A stretch of DNA of 64,000 nucleotides, taken from positions 2,480,001-2,544,000 of the forward strand of contig NZ_JBEJGX010000003.1 in NCBI RefSeq assembly GCF_040253635.1. The letters are read 5' to 3'. This DNA comes from Streptomyces sp. Edi2 (lineage in GTDB: Bacteria > Actinomycetota > Actinomycetes > Streptomycetales > Streptomycetaceae). Made by a program: the position numbers and the translations under genes. The notes under the pieces are model-generated. The model did not search any database and was not told the DNA's origin. It worked only from the letters and a program-made list of their open reading frames with translations. Positions 44,736-52,656 of this stretch are shown here, one piece after another (within the stretch, counting starts at the first letter, position 1; each line of letters opens with the position of its first letter).

Positions 44736-44885
44736 ATGGAGAGCGGTCCGCCGGTCAGTCGATGCCTGCACGATCCGGCGCAGACGACGGTGGCCGACAT
44801 ACGCAAACAGCACGGAATGGTATTCAAGCTGGAGCTCTCGGCTGATGGATATTACGAAGTATCCAAAAAGGGGAAGCAGCGGTAA
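44736..44885 (+). CDS. Possible 49-aa small protein
   Basis: MESGPPVSRCLHDPAQTTVA opens it and the C-terminal part MVFKLELSADGYYEVSKKGK looks protein-like, with lower-GC codon use than the neighbours. No clear ribosome site. The frame is open upstream to 44679, so it may be the tail of a decayed gene. Confidence 0.35.
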   Translation: MESGPPVSRCLHDPAQTTVADIRKQHGMVFKLELSADGYYEVSKKGKQR

Positions 44886-45079
44886 ATCAGAAAGCACACT
44901 TCACGGATCGGGCCGGACCGGGCACAATTCCGCCGGGAATCGGCGGCGCGATCAACTCGGCGAAAATCCGACCGGCCCGGCCGGCGGTCCCTTCACCGAT
45001 GGCACCGCCGGGTGGCCGAGGAGCCGGGGACGGTGCCGGAGCCGGTGCCGGTGCCGGGCGATCCGTGCCGGCCCCGCCC

Positions 45080-45244
45080 TCAGGGTCTCGTGCCGTTGCC
45101 GCCTCCCCCGGCGGCGATCCAGTAGGTCCGGGCGTTGCGGTTGACGGTGCGGCGCAGGGGGTCGCGGCCCAGGGTCGCCGCGATGCCCGCCGGGACGACG
45201 ACCAGGCAGTAGAGGAGGAGCAGTGCGAGGTTCCTCATGGACAT
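45080..45244 (-). CDS. 54-aa membrane peptide after the carbamoyltransferase
   Basis: MSMRNLALLLLYCLVVVPAG gives one membrane span, followed by DPLRRTVNRNARTYW, a pattern like the C-terminus of SxtJ-type proteins that accompany carbamoyltransferases. GGAG lies seven bases before the ATG. It starts 27 bp after the carbamoyltransferase stop and is the last gene of the operon. The gap 44886-45079 has no gene. Confidence 0.7.
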   Translation of the reverse strand: MSMRNLALLLLYCLVVVPAGIAATLGRDPLRRTVNRNARTYWIAAGGGGNGTRP

Positions 45245-45271
45245 GGGAAGTCTCCTTGGTCCGGCAGGGGG

Positions 45272-47107
45272 TCAGTCGAGGGGGATCTCGTCGCGCCAGT
45301 CGCCGTCCTCGGTCCAGGCCGGCTGGGCCTCTTTGAGCAGCAGGAAGCTGCCGAGCACGAGGACGTCGATCCGGGTGCGCATGAAGCACCGGTAGGCCTC
45401 TTCGGGCGAGCGGACGATGGGTTCTCCCCGCACGTTGAAGGAAGTGTTCACCAGGACCGGGCAGCCGGTTTCGGCCTTGAAGGCGGTCAGCAGGCGGTGG
45501 AAGGCCGGGTTGGCCTCCTGGCTCACGGTCTGCACGCGGGCCGACATGTCCACATGGGTGACGGCCGGGATGGTCGAGCGGTGGACCTTCAGCCGCTCCA
45601 GTCCGCGGGCGCCGGAGTCCTCGGGGGCGGGCAGCCGCTGGGCGGCGGCCACGTCCGCGACCACCAGCATGTAGGGGCTCTCCTGCTTGAGTTCGAAGTA
45701 GTCCTCGGCGTCGGTGTCCAGGACGGCCGGCGCGAACGGACGGAAGGACTCCCGGAATTTGATCTTCTGGTTCATCGCGGACTGCATCTCGGTGTCGCGG
45801 GGGTCGCCCAGGATCGACCGGGCGCCCAGGGCACGCGGCCCGAACTCCATCCGGTCCTGGAACCAGCCGACCACCTTGCCCCGCGCCAGCTCCGCAGCCG
45901 TCCTGGCCGCGAGCGCATCCGTCTCGAACCGGGTGTACGGCACGCCGGCGCCGTCCAGGTACGCCTGGATCTCCTCGTCCCGGTAGGCGGGGCCCAGCAG
46001 GGCTCCGGACATGGCGTCCCCGCCGCTCCCGAGGTGGGTGCGCTCGGCGCCACCGTCCATCGCGACGGCGAGCGCCGCGCCCAGGGCACCACCCGCGTCA
46101 CCGGCCGCCGGCTGCACCCACACCCCGTCGAAGATCTCCTCGCGGATCACCCGGCCGTTGGCGACGCAGTTGAGCGCCACGCCGCCCGCCAGGCACAGCC
46201 GGGTCTCCCCGGTCCGCTGCTGCGCGGTCCTGGCCAGCCGCAGGACCGCTTCCTCGGTCACCTGCTGGACGGAGGCGGCCAGGTCGAACTCGCGCTCCGT
46301 CAGCGGGCTTTCGGGACGGCGGCGCGGCCCGTCGAAAAGCTCCTCGAAGCGGCGGCCGGTCATCACCTGACCACGCAGGTACGCGAAGTAGCGCATGTCC
46401 AGGTGGAAGGAACCGTCGGGTTTGAGATCGATCAGGCGTTCACGGATCAGGTCCGCGTAACGGGGCGTGCCGTAGGGCGCCAGACCCATGAGCTTGTACT
46501 CGCCGGAGTCCACCTTGAACCCGCAGAAGTAGGTGAACGCGGAGTAGAGCATGCCGAGTGAATGGGGGAAGCGCAGCTCGGCCAGCGGTGCGAGCCGGTC
46601 CGCGCGTCCGTGCCAGAGCGAGGTGGTCGCCCACTCCCCCACCCCGTCGATGCAGAGCACGGCCGCGGACTCGTAGGGGCTGGGGAAGAACGCGGAGGCC
46701 GCGTGGGACTCGTGGTGGCGGCGGCAGATGATGTCCGGCACCGCTCCCGGTCCCAGTGCCGCCAGCTCCCGCCGGACGGTCTCTTCGGCCCGTCGTTTCC
46801 AGCGCAGCCACTCCGGCAGGGTGTCCCGGAACGAGCGGAAGCCGAACGGCGCGGCACCGGCGTACGAGGCCATCACGCGGCGGAACTTGAGCGCCGGATC
46901 CTCGTAGTAGGCCACTGCGCTGACGTCCCGCAGGGCCGCGCCCGCCTCGGCCAGGCAGTACGACACCGCCTGGGCCGGGAAGGACGGATCGTGGCGCCGC
47001 CGGGTGAAGCGCTCCTCCTGCGCGGCGGCGACGATCGTCGTGCCGTCCACGAGGGCTGCCGCGCTGTCGTGGTAGTAGGCGGAGATACCCAGAACGAGGT
47101 CAGTCAT
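45272..47107 (-). CDS. NodU/CmcH-type O-carbamoyltransferase
   Basis: The product is 611 aa. It has the N-terminal ATP/ASKHA-like motif VLGISAYYHDSAAALVDG, the HHESHAASAFFPS metal/substrate His motif, LAGGVALNCVANGRV and a C-terminal Sua5-like domain (EFGPRALGARSILGDPRDT). It should transfer carbamoyl from carbamoyl phosphate to a hydroxyl of a small molecule in natural-product tailoring. The start ATG overlaps the YggS gene end by eight bases, showing an operon. Confidence 0.94.
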   Translation of the reverse strand: MTDLVLGISAYYHDSAAALVDGTTIVAAAQEERFTRRRHDPSFPAQAVSYCLAEAGAALRDVSAVAYYEDPALKFRRVMASYAGAAPFGFRSFRDTLPEWLRWKRRAEETVRRELAALGPGAVPDIICRRHHESHAASAFFPSPYESAAVLCIDGVGEWATTSLWHGRADRLAPLAELRFPHSLGMLYSAFTYFCGFKVDSGEYKLMGLAPYGTPRYADLIRERLIDLKPDGSFHLDMRYFAYLRGQVMTGRRFEELFDGPRRRPESPLTEREFDLAASVQQVTEEAVLRLARTAQQRTGETRLCLAGGVALNCVANGRVIREEIFDGVWVQPAAGDAGGALGAALAVAMDGGAERTHLGSGGDAMSGALLGPAYRDEEIQAYLDGAGVPYTRFETDALAARTAAELARGKVVGWFQDRMEFGPRALGARSILGDPRDTEMQSAMNQKIKFRESFRPFAPAVLDTDAEDYFELKQESPYMLVVADVAAAQRLPAPEDSGARGLERLKVHRSTIPAVTHVDMSARVQTVSQEANPAFHRLLTAFKAETGCPVLVNTSFNVRGEPIVRSPEEAYRCFMRTRIDVLVLGSFLLLKEAQPAWTEDGDWRDEIPLD

Positions 47108-47837
47108 GGTGAACGTCCACTCCTGGGGTGCCGGTGTCGGTGCCCGTGCCGGGCTTGGCGGGCCGTGGGCCGAACAGTGCCGTCCCGAGCCTCACTTGGG
47201 TCGATCCGGCGGCGATCGCCGCCTCGAAGTCGCCGCTCATCCCCATGGAGAGGGTGTCCCACCGGTGCCCGGCCGCGACCTGCTTGGCGAACAGCTCGGC
47301 CAGGACCTCGAAGGCGGGCGGGCCGGTCACGGGGGCGGCGGGCACCGTCTTGCGCGGAATGGTCATCAGGCCGCGGACCGTCAGGCGCCTCAGGTCCTGG
47401 ACCGACTCCAGGAACGGGTCGAGCTGGTCCGGGACGAGGCCCGCCTTGGCGGGATCGCCGTCGGCGTTGACCTGGACGCACACCTGGAGCGGCGGCAGGT
47501 CGTCGGGGCGCTGCGCGTCGAGCCGCCGGGCCGCCTTCTGCGAGCAGAGCCCCAGCACCCAGGAGAAATTCTCCGCCAGGAGTCTGGTCTTGTTGCTCTG
47601 GATCGGCCCCAGATACACCCATTGGGCGCCCGAGCCACGGAGTTCGGCCGTCTTCGGCAAGGCCTCGCCGGCGTAGCTCTCGCCGAAGCGGTCCAGGCCG
47701 AGCGTCAGGGCCTCGCGGATCGCGGAGGCCGGGTGTCCTTTGGACACGGCGAGCAGTTCCACCGCCTCGGGGCGCCGGCCCGCTGCCGCGGCCGCGGCGT
47801 CTATTCGTGCCCGCAGGGCGTCCAGCCGTTCTCGCAT
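47100..47837 (-). CDS. YggS/PLPBP family PLP-binding protein
   Basis: The product is 245 aa with the PLP-lysine motif LLAVSKGHPASAI. Further motifs are FGESYAGEALPK, YLGPIQSNKTR and MSMGMSGDFEAAIAAGSTQV, then RLG. The family usually buffers PLP. A copy inside a biosynthetic operon may have a specialised job. Its ATG overlaps the LysE stop (ATGA). Streptomyces normally carry another YggS near ftsZ (family knowledge), so this is probably a second copy. Confidence 0.93.
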   Translation of the reverse strand: MRERLDALRARIDAAAAAAGRRPEAVELLAVSKGHPASAIREALTLGLDRFGESYAGEALPKTAELRGSGAQWVYLGPIQSNKTRLLAENFSWVLGLCSQKAARRLDAQRPDDLPPLQVCVQVNADGDPAKAGLVPDQLDPFLESVQDLRRLTVRGLMTIPRKTVPAAPVTGPPAFEVLAELFAKQVAAGHRWDTLSMGMSGDFEAAIAAGSTQVRLGTALFGPRPAKPGTGTDTGTPGVDVHHD

Positions 47838-48454
47838 CACGTGATCACACTCCACAGCGCGGCCGCGGTGAGGGCGAGGAACACCGCGGGAGGAATCCAG
47901 GGCAGGACGTTGCGGACGGGGCCGAGCCGGTCGGTGGCCGGGGCGAGCTGGTGGCCGAGCAGCCCCGCCAGGGTGTTGACGGTGAATCCGGAGAGGTTGA
48001 AGCCCAGGCCGAAGGCGAGGAGCTGCCAGGAGCTTGCTCCGGACGGCACCAGTTGGGGAAGGATGGTCAGGAAGAACAGCGCGATCTTCGGGTTGGACAC
48101 ATTGAGCAGGAAGCCCTTGACGAACGGGCGGCCGCCGGAATTCCGCTGGGTGACGCCGTCCTCCCCTTCGCCCTGCTTGCCGCGCGGGATGCTCGTCCAG
48201 GCCATGTAGGCCAGGAAGCAGATACCGATGAGCTGCACCACGGTGTAGGCGGTCGGGGCCGAGACCAGGAGCGCGGCGAGCCCGGTCACGGTCGCCAGGA
48301 CGTAGACGAATACCCCGAGTTCCACGCCCAGAGCGGCCCTGATACCGGCCCGCGGCCCCCTGCTGACGCTGCTCGCGACGCAGTGGAGCATCGCCGGCCC
48401 CGGTGTCAGATTCACCACCAGGGCGATGGCGATGAAGGCGAGGACGTGGCTCAA
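47837..48454 (-). CDS. LysE family amino-acid exporter
   Basis: The product is 205 aa with six predicted spans. The family motif NLTPGPAMLHCVASSVSRGP, then RAGIRAALGVELG, is at the N-terminus, and FLLNVSNPKIALFFLTILPQ is the second half marker. It would export an amino acid or derivative. TTG start with AAGGGAG upstream, overlapping the stop of the diiron protein gene (TTGA), and coupled to yggS downstream. Confidence 0.9.
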   Translation of the reverse strand: MSHVLAFIAIALVVNLTPGPAMLHCVASSVSRGPRAGIRAALGVELGVFVYVLATVTGLAALLVSAPTAYTVVQLIGICFLAYMAWTSIPRGKQGEGEDGVTQRNSGGRPFVKGFLLNVSNPKIALFFLTILPQLVPSGASSWQLLAFGLGFNLSGFTVNTLAGLLGHQLAPATDRLGPVRNVLPWIPPAVFLALTAAALWSVIT

Positions 48455-50742
48455 TGCATTGCTCCCTTGCTCTCGTATGCGCGCGTGGCATGCCGGGCGG
48501 CCCTTCTGGCGCGCCGTCCGCCCGGTGGGTTCAACGACCGGTAGCCCGTTCTGACGCGCTCCCAGATCGCCGGTTCGCATCCCGGGCCTAGTACCAAGGG
48601 CACGGTGGCCATATAGGCGTCCACCGCGTCGGCGGCCCAGGCGGAGTGGCCGGTGGCGACGTTGTCGATGGTGTTGTGGATGTCGACGAAACGGGTGCTG
48701 AACCCGTACTTCTCCAGGCCGATACGGGCACGCCGGTAGCCGCCGCCGACGCCGGACAGCTCCATCGCGACGTTCAGTCCGAGCACTTCCGGCAGGAAGG
48801 TGCGGGGCAGCCGGCCGATGCACAGCCAGTACACCGGCAGCTCGAACGACTCCTCGCGGAACCCCGGCCACTGCGCGAACTCGCGGGAGGCGGTGGGCGG
48901 CAGTTCGGCCCCCATCTCCCGCAGGACCTCGCGGTAGATCAGGGGGTGGTTGAGGCCGAGGTCCCCGTTGCCGAGTTCGTCCCAGTAGGTGGAGAACAGC
49001 AGATGGCCGACGTCCGAGGAGGCATGGCCGTAGTCCGTGAAGCCCTGCAGCCAGCTGCCGTCTATCAGGGTCAGCGGGGCGAGTTGCACGGTGGCGTCGA
49101 CCAGCGCCTCCTTGGAGGGCAGGGGTGCGTCCGCGCCCTGCTCGAACTCCCGGCCGTGCCGGTCGTGCTGCTCCTGGAGCCACGGGCGCAGCCCCCGCGG
49201 ATCCCAGCGCGGCGGAGGCAGATGCCCGGCCGTGTCCCAGCCGACCCGGGAGCGCGCCAGCCAGCCGTGTACGTACCCCGTGGCGTACCGGCGCAGCGCG
49301 GGGGTGTCGTCGCGGCTGAGCAGGAGGTGGTATGCCTCGCGCAGGGTGCCGGGTGCCCGGTCGGGTCGCGCGGAGGGGCCTCGTACCGGCGCCATCGGGG
49401 CGGGGAGGGGCGGGGCCGTGGCTGTGGCCGTGTCTGTCGCCGTCTCCGTGTCGGTGTCCGTGTCCGTGACCACGACGGTGACCGTGACCGTGTCCGGGTC
49501 CATGGCCGTTTCCGTATCCGGATCCATGGCCGTGTCCGTGTCCCTGGCCGTTTCCGTGTCCGGTCCGTTGCGGTCCGCCACCGCGGCCGCCGGCAGCGAG
49601 CGGATCCAGCGCCGGATCACGGCCTCGTCCGCAGGTGAGAAGATCCGGAACATCGGGCCGTTCTCGGAGATCAGGCCGCGCAGCAGGGGGCTGCGCTCGG
49701 GGCTCCCCGGCCTGACCAGGCGGCTGGTCGCGAGGGCCCGGAGCAGTCCGTGGGGTGCGGTACGGGCCTCGGTGAACCAGTCGCCGAGCGTACGGCCGTC
49801 GACCTTGAACTCCTGGTGGTACAGCGCCGCTTCGCGGGCCCGGAGCCTCAGCAGCTCCGCCATGTCGAAGGCCGGGTCCAGGGCCGCCGACACCTCCTCG
49901 TACAGGCCGCTGCTCCACCGCTGCAGCAGGTCCAGGGCCCAGCGGAACCCCGCGATCAGCCCCGGCGAGTCCGGGCTCTCCGCCAGCGCGGCGGCGGCAG
50001 CACGGGCGAGCGCGAGCCCCGTCGGTGTATCCGTCCGACGGGCGGCCCCCGGGTCCAGGACGGTCCAGTCGGCCGCCGCCGGGAGCAGTTCACGCACCAC
50101 GGCCAGGGGCGGGAGCAGCCCGACCGCCCGCAGGCACAGATCGGCGCCCACCAGCTCCGCGCGGTGTTCGTCGGGCCGTCGGCTCATGGCCAGCAGCGGC
50201 CCGGGCAGGGCGAAGGCCAGGTCGGACACCTGCGGGTCCTGGGTCAGGCGGGTGACGGGGGCCGCGCGGTCCGCGAGCCGCAGGTGGTGCAGCAGGGCCC
50301 GGTACGCGCTGCCCCGGTCGGCTCCGGGGTGCCCGGCGCCCAGGTCCTGGGCGTAGAGCGCGAGCGTGCGCATCGTCAGCTCGCTGTCGCCGTTGCCGGG
50401 ACTGCTCAGCCACTGCAGCCAGGCGCCCGAGACCAGCGCGAGCGGAGCCGCGCCGAGGGCCGCCCGGCGGACCAGGGCATCCTTCGCCGCCTGGTCGACG
50501 GCCCGGGCCGCGAGTGCCCGGTAGCCGTCGCCGGCCCGGGCCGCCCAAGCACCGGCCCGGCGCTCCCACTCCTCCAGCGTCTGTGCGAATGCCGTCAGCG
50601 CACGGGAGTACTCGTCGGGGATCGCCACCGGCGGGGGAAATCCCTCCGGGTCCGCGGACTGTGCGTACAGCGTGCGGCAGTCCTCCGCGACGGCCCGGGA
50701 ACGGCGGGCGGCGGTACCGGCCGCCGCCTGCTGGCGTTGCAT
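48451..50742 (-). CDS. Two-domain heme-oxygenase-like diiron (iron-containing redox) protein
   Basis: The product is 763 aa. The C-terminal half resembles the iron-containing redox enzyme/HDO superfamily: GSWLQGFTDYGHASSDVGHL, YWDELGNGDLGLNHPLIYRE, then ELSGVGGGY and FVDIHNTIDNVATGHS as metal-ligand candidates. The N-terminal half repeats the first motif (GAWLQWLSSPGNGDSELTMR, LYAQDLGAGHPGADR) but lacks the His, so it is probably a non-catalytic duplicate. A 50-residue Asp/Thr/Ala repeat links them. Known relatives oxidise or cleave amino-acid-like substrates; its own substrate is unknown. Confidence 0.8.
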   Translation of the reverse strand: MQRQQAAAGTAARRSRAVAEDCRTLYAQSADPEGFPPPVAIPDEYSRALTAFAQTLEEWERRAGAWAARAGDGYRALAARAVDQAAKDALVRRAALGAAPLALVSGAWLQWLSSPGNGDSELTMRTLALYAQDLGAGHPGADRGSAYRALLHHLRLADRAAPVTRLTQDPQVSDLAFALPGPLLAMSRRPDEHRAELVGADLCLRAVGLLPPLAVVRELLPAAADWTVLDPGAARRTDTPTGLALARAAAAALAESPDSPGLIAGFRWALDLLQRWSSGLYEEVSAALDPAFDMAELLRLRAREAALYHQEFKVDGRTLGDWFTEARTAPHGLLRALATSRLVRPGSPERSPLLRGLISENGPMFRIFSPADEAVIRRWIRSLPAAAVADRNGPDTETARDTDTAMDPDTETAMDPDTVTVTVVVTDTDTDTETATDTATATAPPLPAPMAPVRGPSARPDRAPGTLREAYHLLLSRDDTPALRRYATGYVHGWLARSRVGWDTAGHLPPPRWDPRGLRPWLQEQHDRHGREFEQGADAPLPSKEALVDATVQLAPLTLIDGSWLQGFTDYGHASSDVGHLLFSTYWDELGNGDLGLNHPLIYREVLREMGAELPPTASREFAQWPGFREESFELPVYWLCIGRLPRTFLPEVLGLNVAMELSGVGGGYRRARIGLEKYGFSTRFVDIHNTIDNVATGHSAWAADAVDAYMATVPLVLGPGCEPAIWERVRTGYRSLNPPGGRRARRAARHATRAYESKGAMH

Positions 50743-50781
50743 CGACGCTCCTCCTGTGGTTCCGGTTCCGGTTCCGGGGTG

Positions 50782-50871
50782 TCAGAACATCGGGTAGATG
50801 GAGGCGTCGTCCTTGGACTTGGTCTTGCGCTTGCGCTGCAAGAAGCCGAGCACTTTACGCAGCAGTGCCAT
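50782..50871 (-). CDS. 29-aa peptide in the operon
   Basis: MALLRKVLGFLQRKRKTK opens a very basic helix; the tail is SKDDASIYPMF. GAAGGGAA precedes the ATG and it starts 140 bp after the SGNH gene and ends 39 bp before the diiron gene. It may be a precursor peptide, a small DUF5989-like companion of carbamoyltransferases, or a leader peptide. Confidence 0.55.
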   Translation of the reverse strand: MALLRKVLGFLQRKRKTKSKDDASIYPMF

Positions 50872-50951
50872 GGGAGGTTCCCTTCAGGAGTGGCGGGTGT
50901 GATGCGGAAGCTCGTCGGCGCGGTCGGGGCCGGACCGGGCCGGTGGCCAGA

Positions 50952-51037
50952 GACCCAGGCCCCGTGGTCAAAAGCCCCAGGCCCGTGGTCAGGAGGCCCA
51001 GGCTCCCCTGGTCAGGACAGACCCAAGCCCGTGGCCA
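50952..51037. repeat. Four imperfect CCCAGGCCCGTGGTCA repeats
   Basis: Copies start near 50952, 50973, 50994 and 51020 and run from the space after the SGNH gene into its last codons (LATGLGLS-stop). The stop codon of the gene lies in the third copy. Confidence 0.7.
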
Positions 51038-52052
51038 GCAGACCGGAGACCAGGTCGTAGCCCTCGTCGGTGAAGTGCGCGCGGTCCACGAACAGCCACT
51101 GCCCGGGATCTGCAGCATCCGCCACGAGCGGGTTGAGATCCAGGAACGCCACATCGTGTTTCGCGCACGCCTGCGCGATGCCCTCGGCGTAACGGCGGCC
51201 GACCTCGGCGGGGGCTATCTCACCGAAGAGCTGCCAGAAGGTCGACTGCTTGCCGTCCAGTTCGCGGAAGAGCTCGGCCTCCTCGGGCGACGGGGTCTCC
51301 CGCACCCAGGTGGCGAGCGGCTGAAGAGCGAACGAGATCCGGGTGCCGGAGGTGCCGGCCAGCAGCTTGAAGCGCTCCAGGTCAAGCGCCGTGCGCTCGA
51401 TGGCGGTCGCCAGCCGTTCGTCGAGCGTCAACGGCGCTTCGTCGGCAGGTGCCCGCGGGGGTGGCTCGGCGGACCGGCGTTCGCCGCGCCCGAACCGGCC
51501 GGTGCGCTTGGCCTTGCGGTGGCGCGAGCGCAGCTCCTCCATCTGCTGGTAGTACTCGCCGGAGAAGAAGAAGGCCCCGTAATCGCCCTGCAGGGCCCGC
51601 GGGAGGCCGGCCAGCGCAAGGTTGTTCAGCCCGGAGAGGATGACGATCCGGTCGACCGGCGGCAGCATCTCGCGGTGCAGCAGGTAGAGCATCATCTCCT
51701 GGGTCGAGCAGTATCCGCGGGCACCGAGGTTCAGCCAGGGAACGGAGGGCGCGTGCCGGGACCACAGGCGCGACGGAATCGAGGCGGCGTCGCTGGTGGT
51801 GCCCACGCCGAAGGCGGTGGAGCTGCCTGCCAGTACGTTGACCGTGCCCTCGGCGGGTGCGTCGGCGACGGAGGCGGTGCCGGTCGCGCCATGGGAGACG
51901 CGGAATCCGAGACGGTCGGTGTTCACCACGCCGGAGCGGTAGTCCGCCCGGTGGAAGTACATCAGGTAGGGCACCCAGCGGGTCTCCCCGCGATCGACGA
52001 AGTCGTCGTACTGGGCCATCTGCGGGGTCAGCGAATAGCGCCTTGCGTTCAC
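51012..52052 (-). CDS. SGNH/GDSL-type hydrolase or acyltransferase-like protein
   Basis: The product is 346 aa. Block I is VLAGSSTAFGVGTTSDA (Ser nucleophile), an Asn block is ILSGLNNLALAG, and block V is FVDRAHFTDEGYD with Asp and His. It resembles AlgJ-like/SGNH proteins that handle acetyl or acyl esters. No signal peptide. GTG start has AGGAG eight bases upstream. It follows the 35-aa peptide gene by 45 bp. Confidence 0.82.
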   Translation of the reverse strand: MNARRYSLTPQMAQYDDFVDRGETRWVPYLMYFHRADYRSGVVNTDRLGFRVSHGATGTASVADAPAEGTVNVLAGSSTAFGVGTTSDAASIPSRLWSRHAPSVPWLNLGARGYCSTQEMMLYLLHREMLPPVDRIVILSGLNNLALAGLPRALQGDYGAFFFSGEYYQQMEELRSRHRKAKRTGRFGRGERRSAEPPPRAPADEAPLTLDERLATAIERTALDLERFKLLAGTSGTRISFALQPLATWVRETPSPEEAELFRELDGKQSTFWQLFGEIAPAEVGRRYAEGIAQACAKHDVAFLDLNPLVADAADPGQWLFVDRAHFTDEGYDLVSGLLATGLGLS

Positions 52053-52097
52053 GGACGGAACTCCTGTCAGCGGACGGTTGCCGGGGAGGAGGAACGC

Positions 52098-52205
52098 TCA
52101 GTCTCCCCGGCCGAGGTCGGCGGTCATGCCAAGGCCGAGAGCCGACGGGCCGCTGGTCAGGGCTTCGTATACGGGTACAGCCGGACATCGTTCGGTGAGC
52201 GTCAT
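52098..52205 (-). CDS. 35-aa peptide at the head of the operon
   Basis: MTLTERCPAVPVYEALTSGP, then SALGLGMTADLGRGD. A GGAG ribosome site lies five bases before the ATG and it is the first ORF of the operon. The single Cys, the neutral core and the acidic end are compatible with a ribosomal peptide precursor, but it may also be a leader peptide. It is not in any family I recognise. Confidence 0.55.
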   Translation of the reverse strand: MTLTERCPAVPVYEALTSGPSALGLGMTADLGRGD

Positions 52206-52289
52206 GGCAACTCCGTGTCTTCAGGGGACCGGCAACGTAATGAGCCTGCGTGACAACGGGCGGTGCGTACACACACACGGGGTGTCGTG

Positions 52290-52306
52290 TCTGCGTCTGG
52301 CGCAGA
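52290..52306. promoter_or_regulatory. Candidate operator for the LuxR regulator
   Basis: TCTGCG-TCTGG-CGCAGA is a perfect inverted repeat 85 bp upstream of the 35-aa peptide gene, in the divergent region shared with the LuxR gene. The remaining sequence 52206-52656 has no gene. Confidence 0.45.
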
Positions 52307-52465
52307 TACGTCAAGGGTCGGGGAACGGAGCGGTCCGCTCCACGCACCGGGCCTGCCCTGCCCGGTACTTCGCTGGCCCGCTACTCCGCTGCTCCGCTCG
52401 GTCCGCGGCGACGGCATCGGCGGCGGGAACACGGGAACACCGTCGGCAACTCCCGCACGCGCCCG

Positions 52466-52545
52466 GCCCGTCCGCCCGGCGCCGTCCGTGCGGAGCCGTC
52501 CATGCGGAGCCGTCCGCCCGGCTCGTCCGCCCGGGGCCGTCTGCG
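52466..52545. repeat. GCCGTCC-rich tandem repeat
   Basis: About five imperfect copies of GCGGAGCCGTCC/GCCCGGCGCCGTCC lie between the operator-like repeat and the LuxR gene. Confidence 0.6.
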
Positions 52546-52656
52546 CCGAGTCGTCCGCTCGCCCCCGCCCCCCGGCCCGACACCCTCAACCGAAAACCAG
52601 CCAATTGTGGCGAACATCGAAGCCACCACCGAGTATTCCTCAACCCGGAATAAAGT

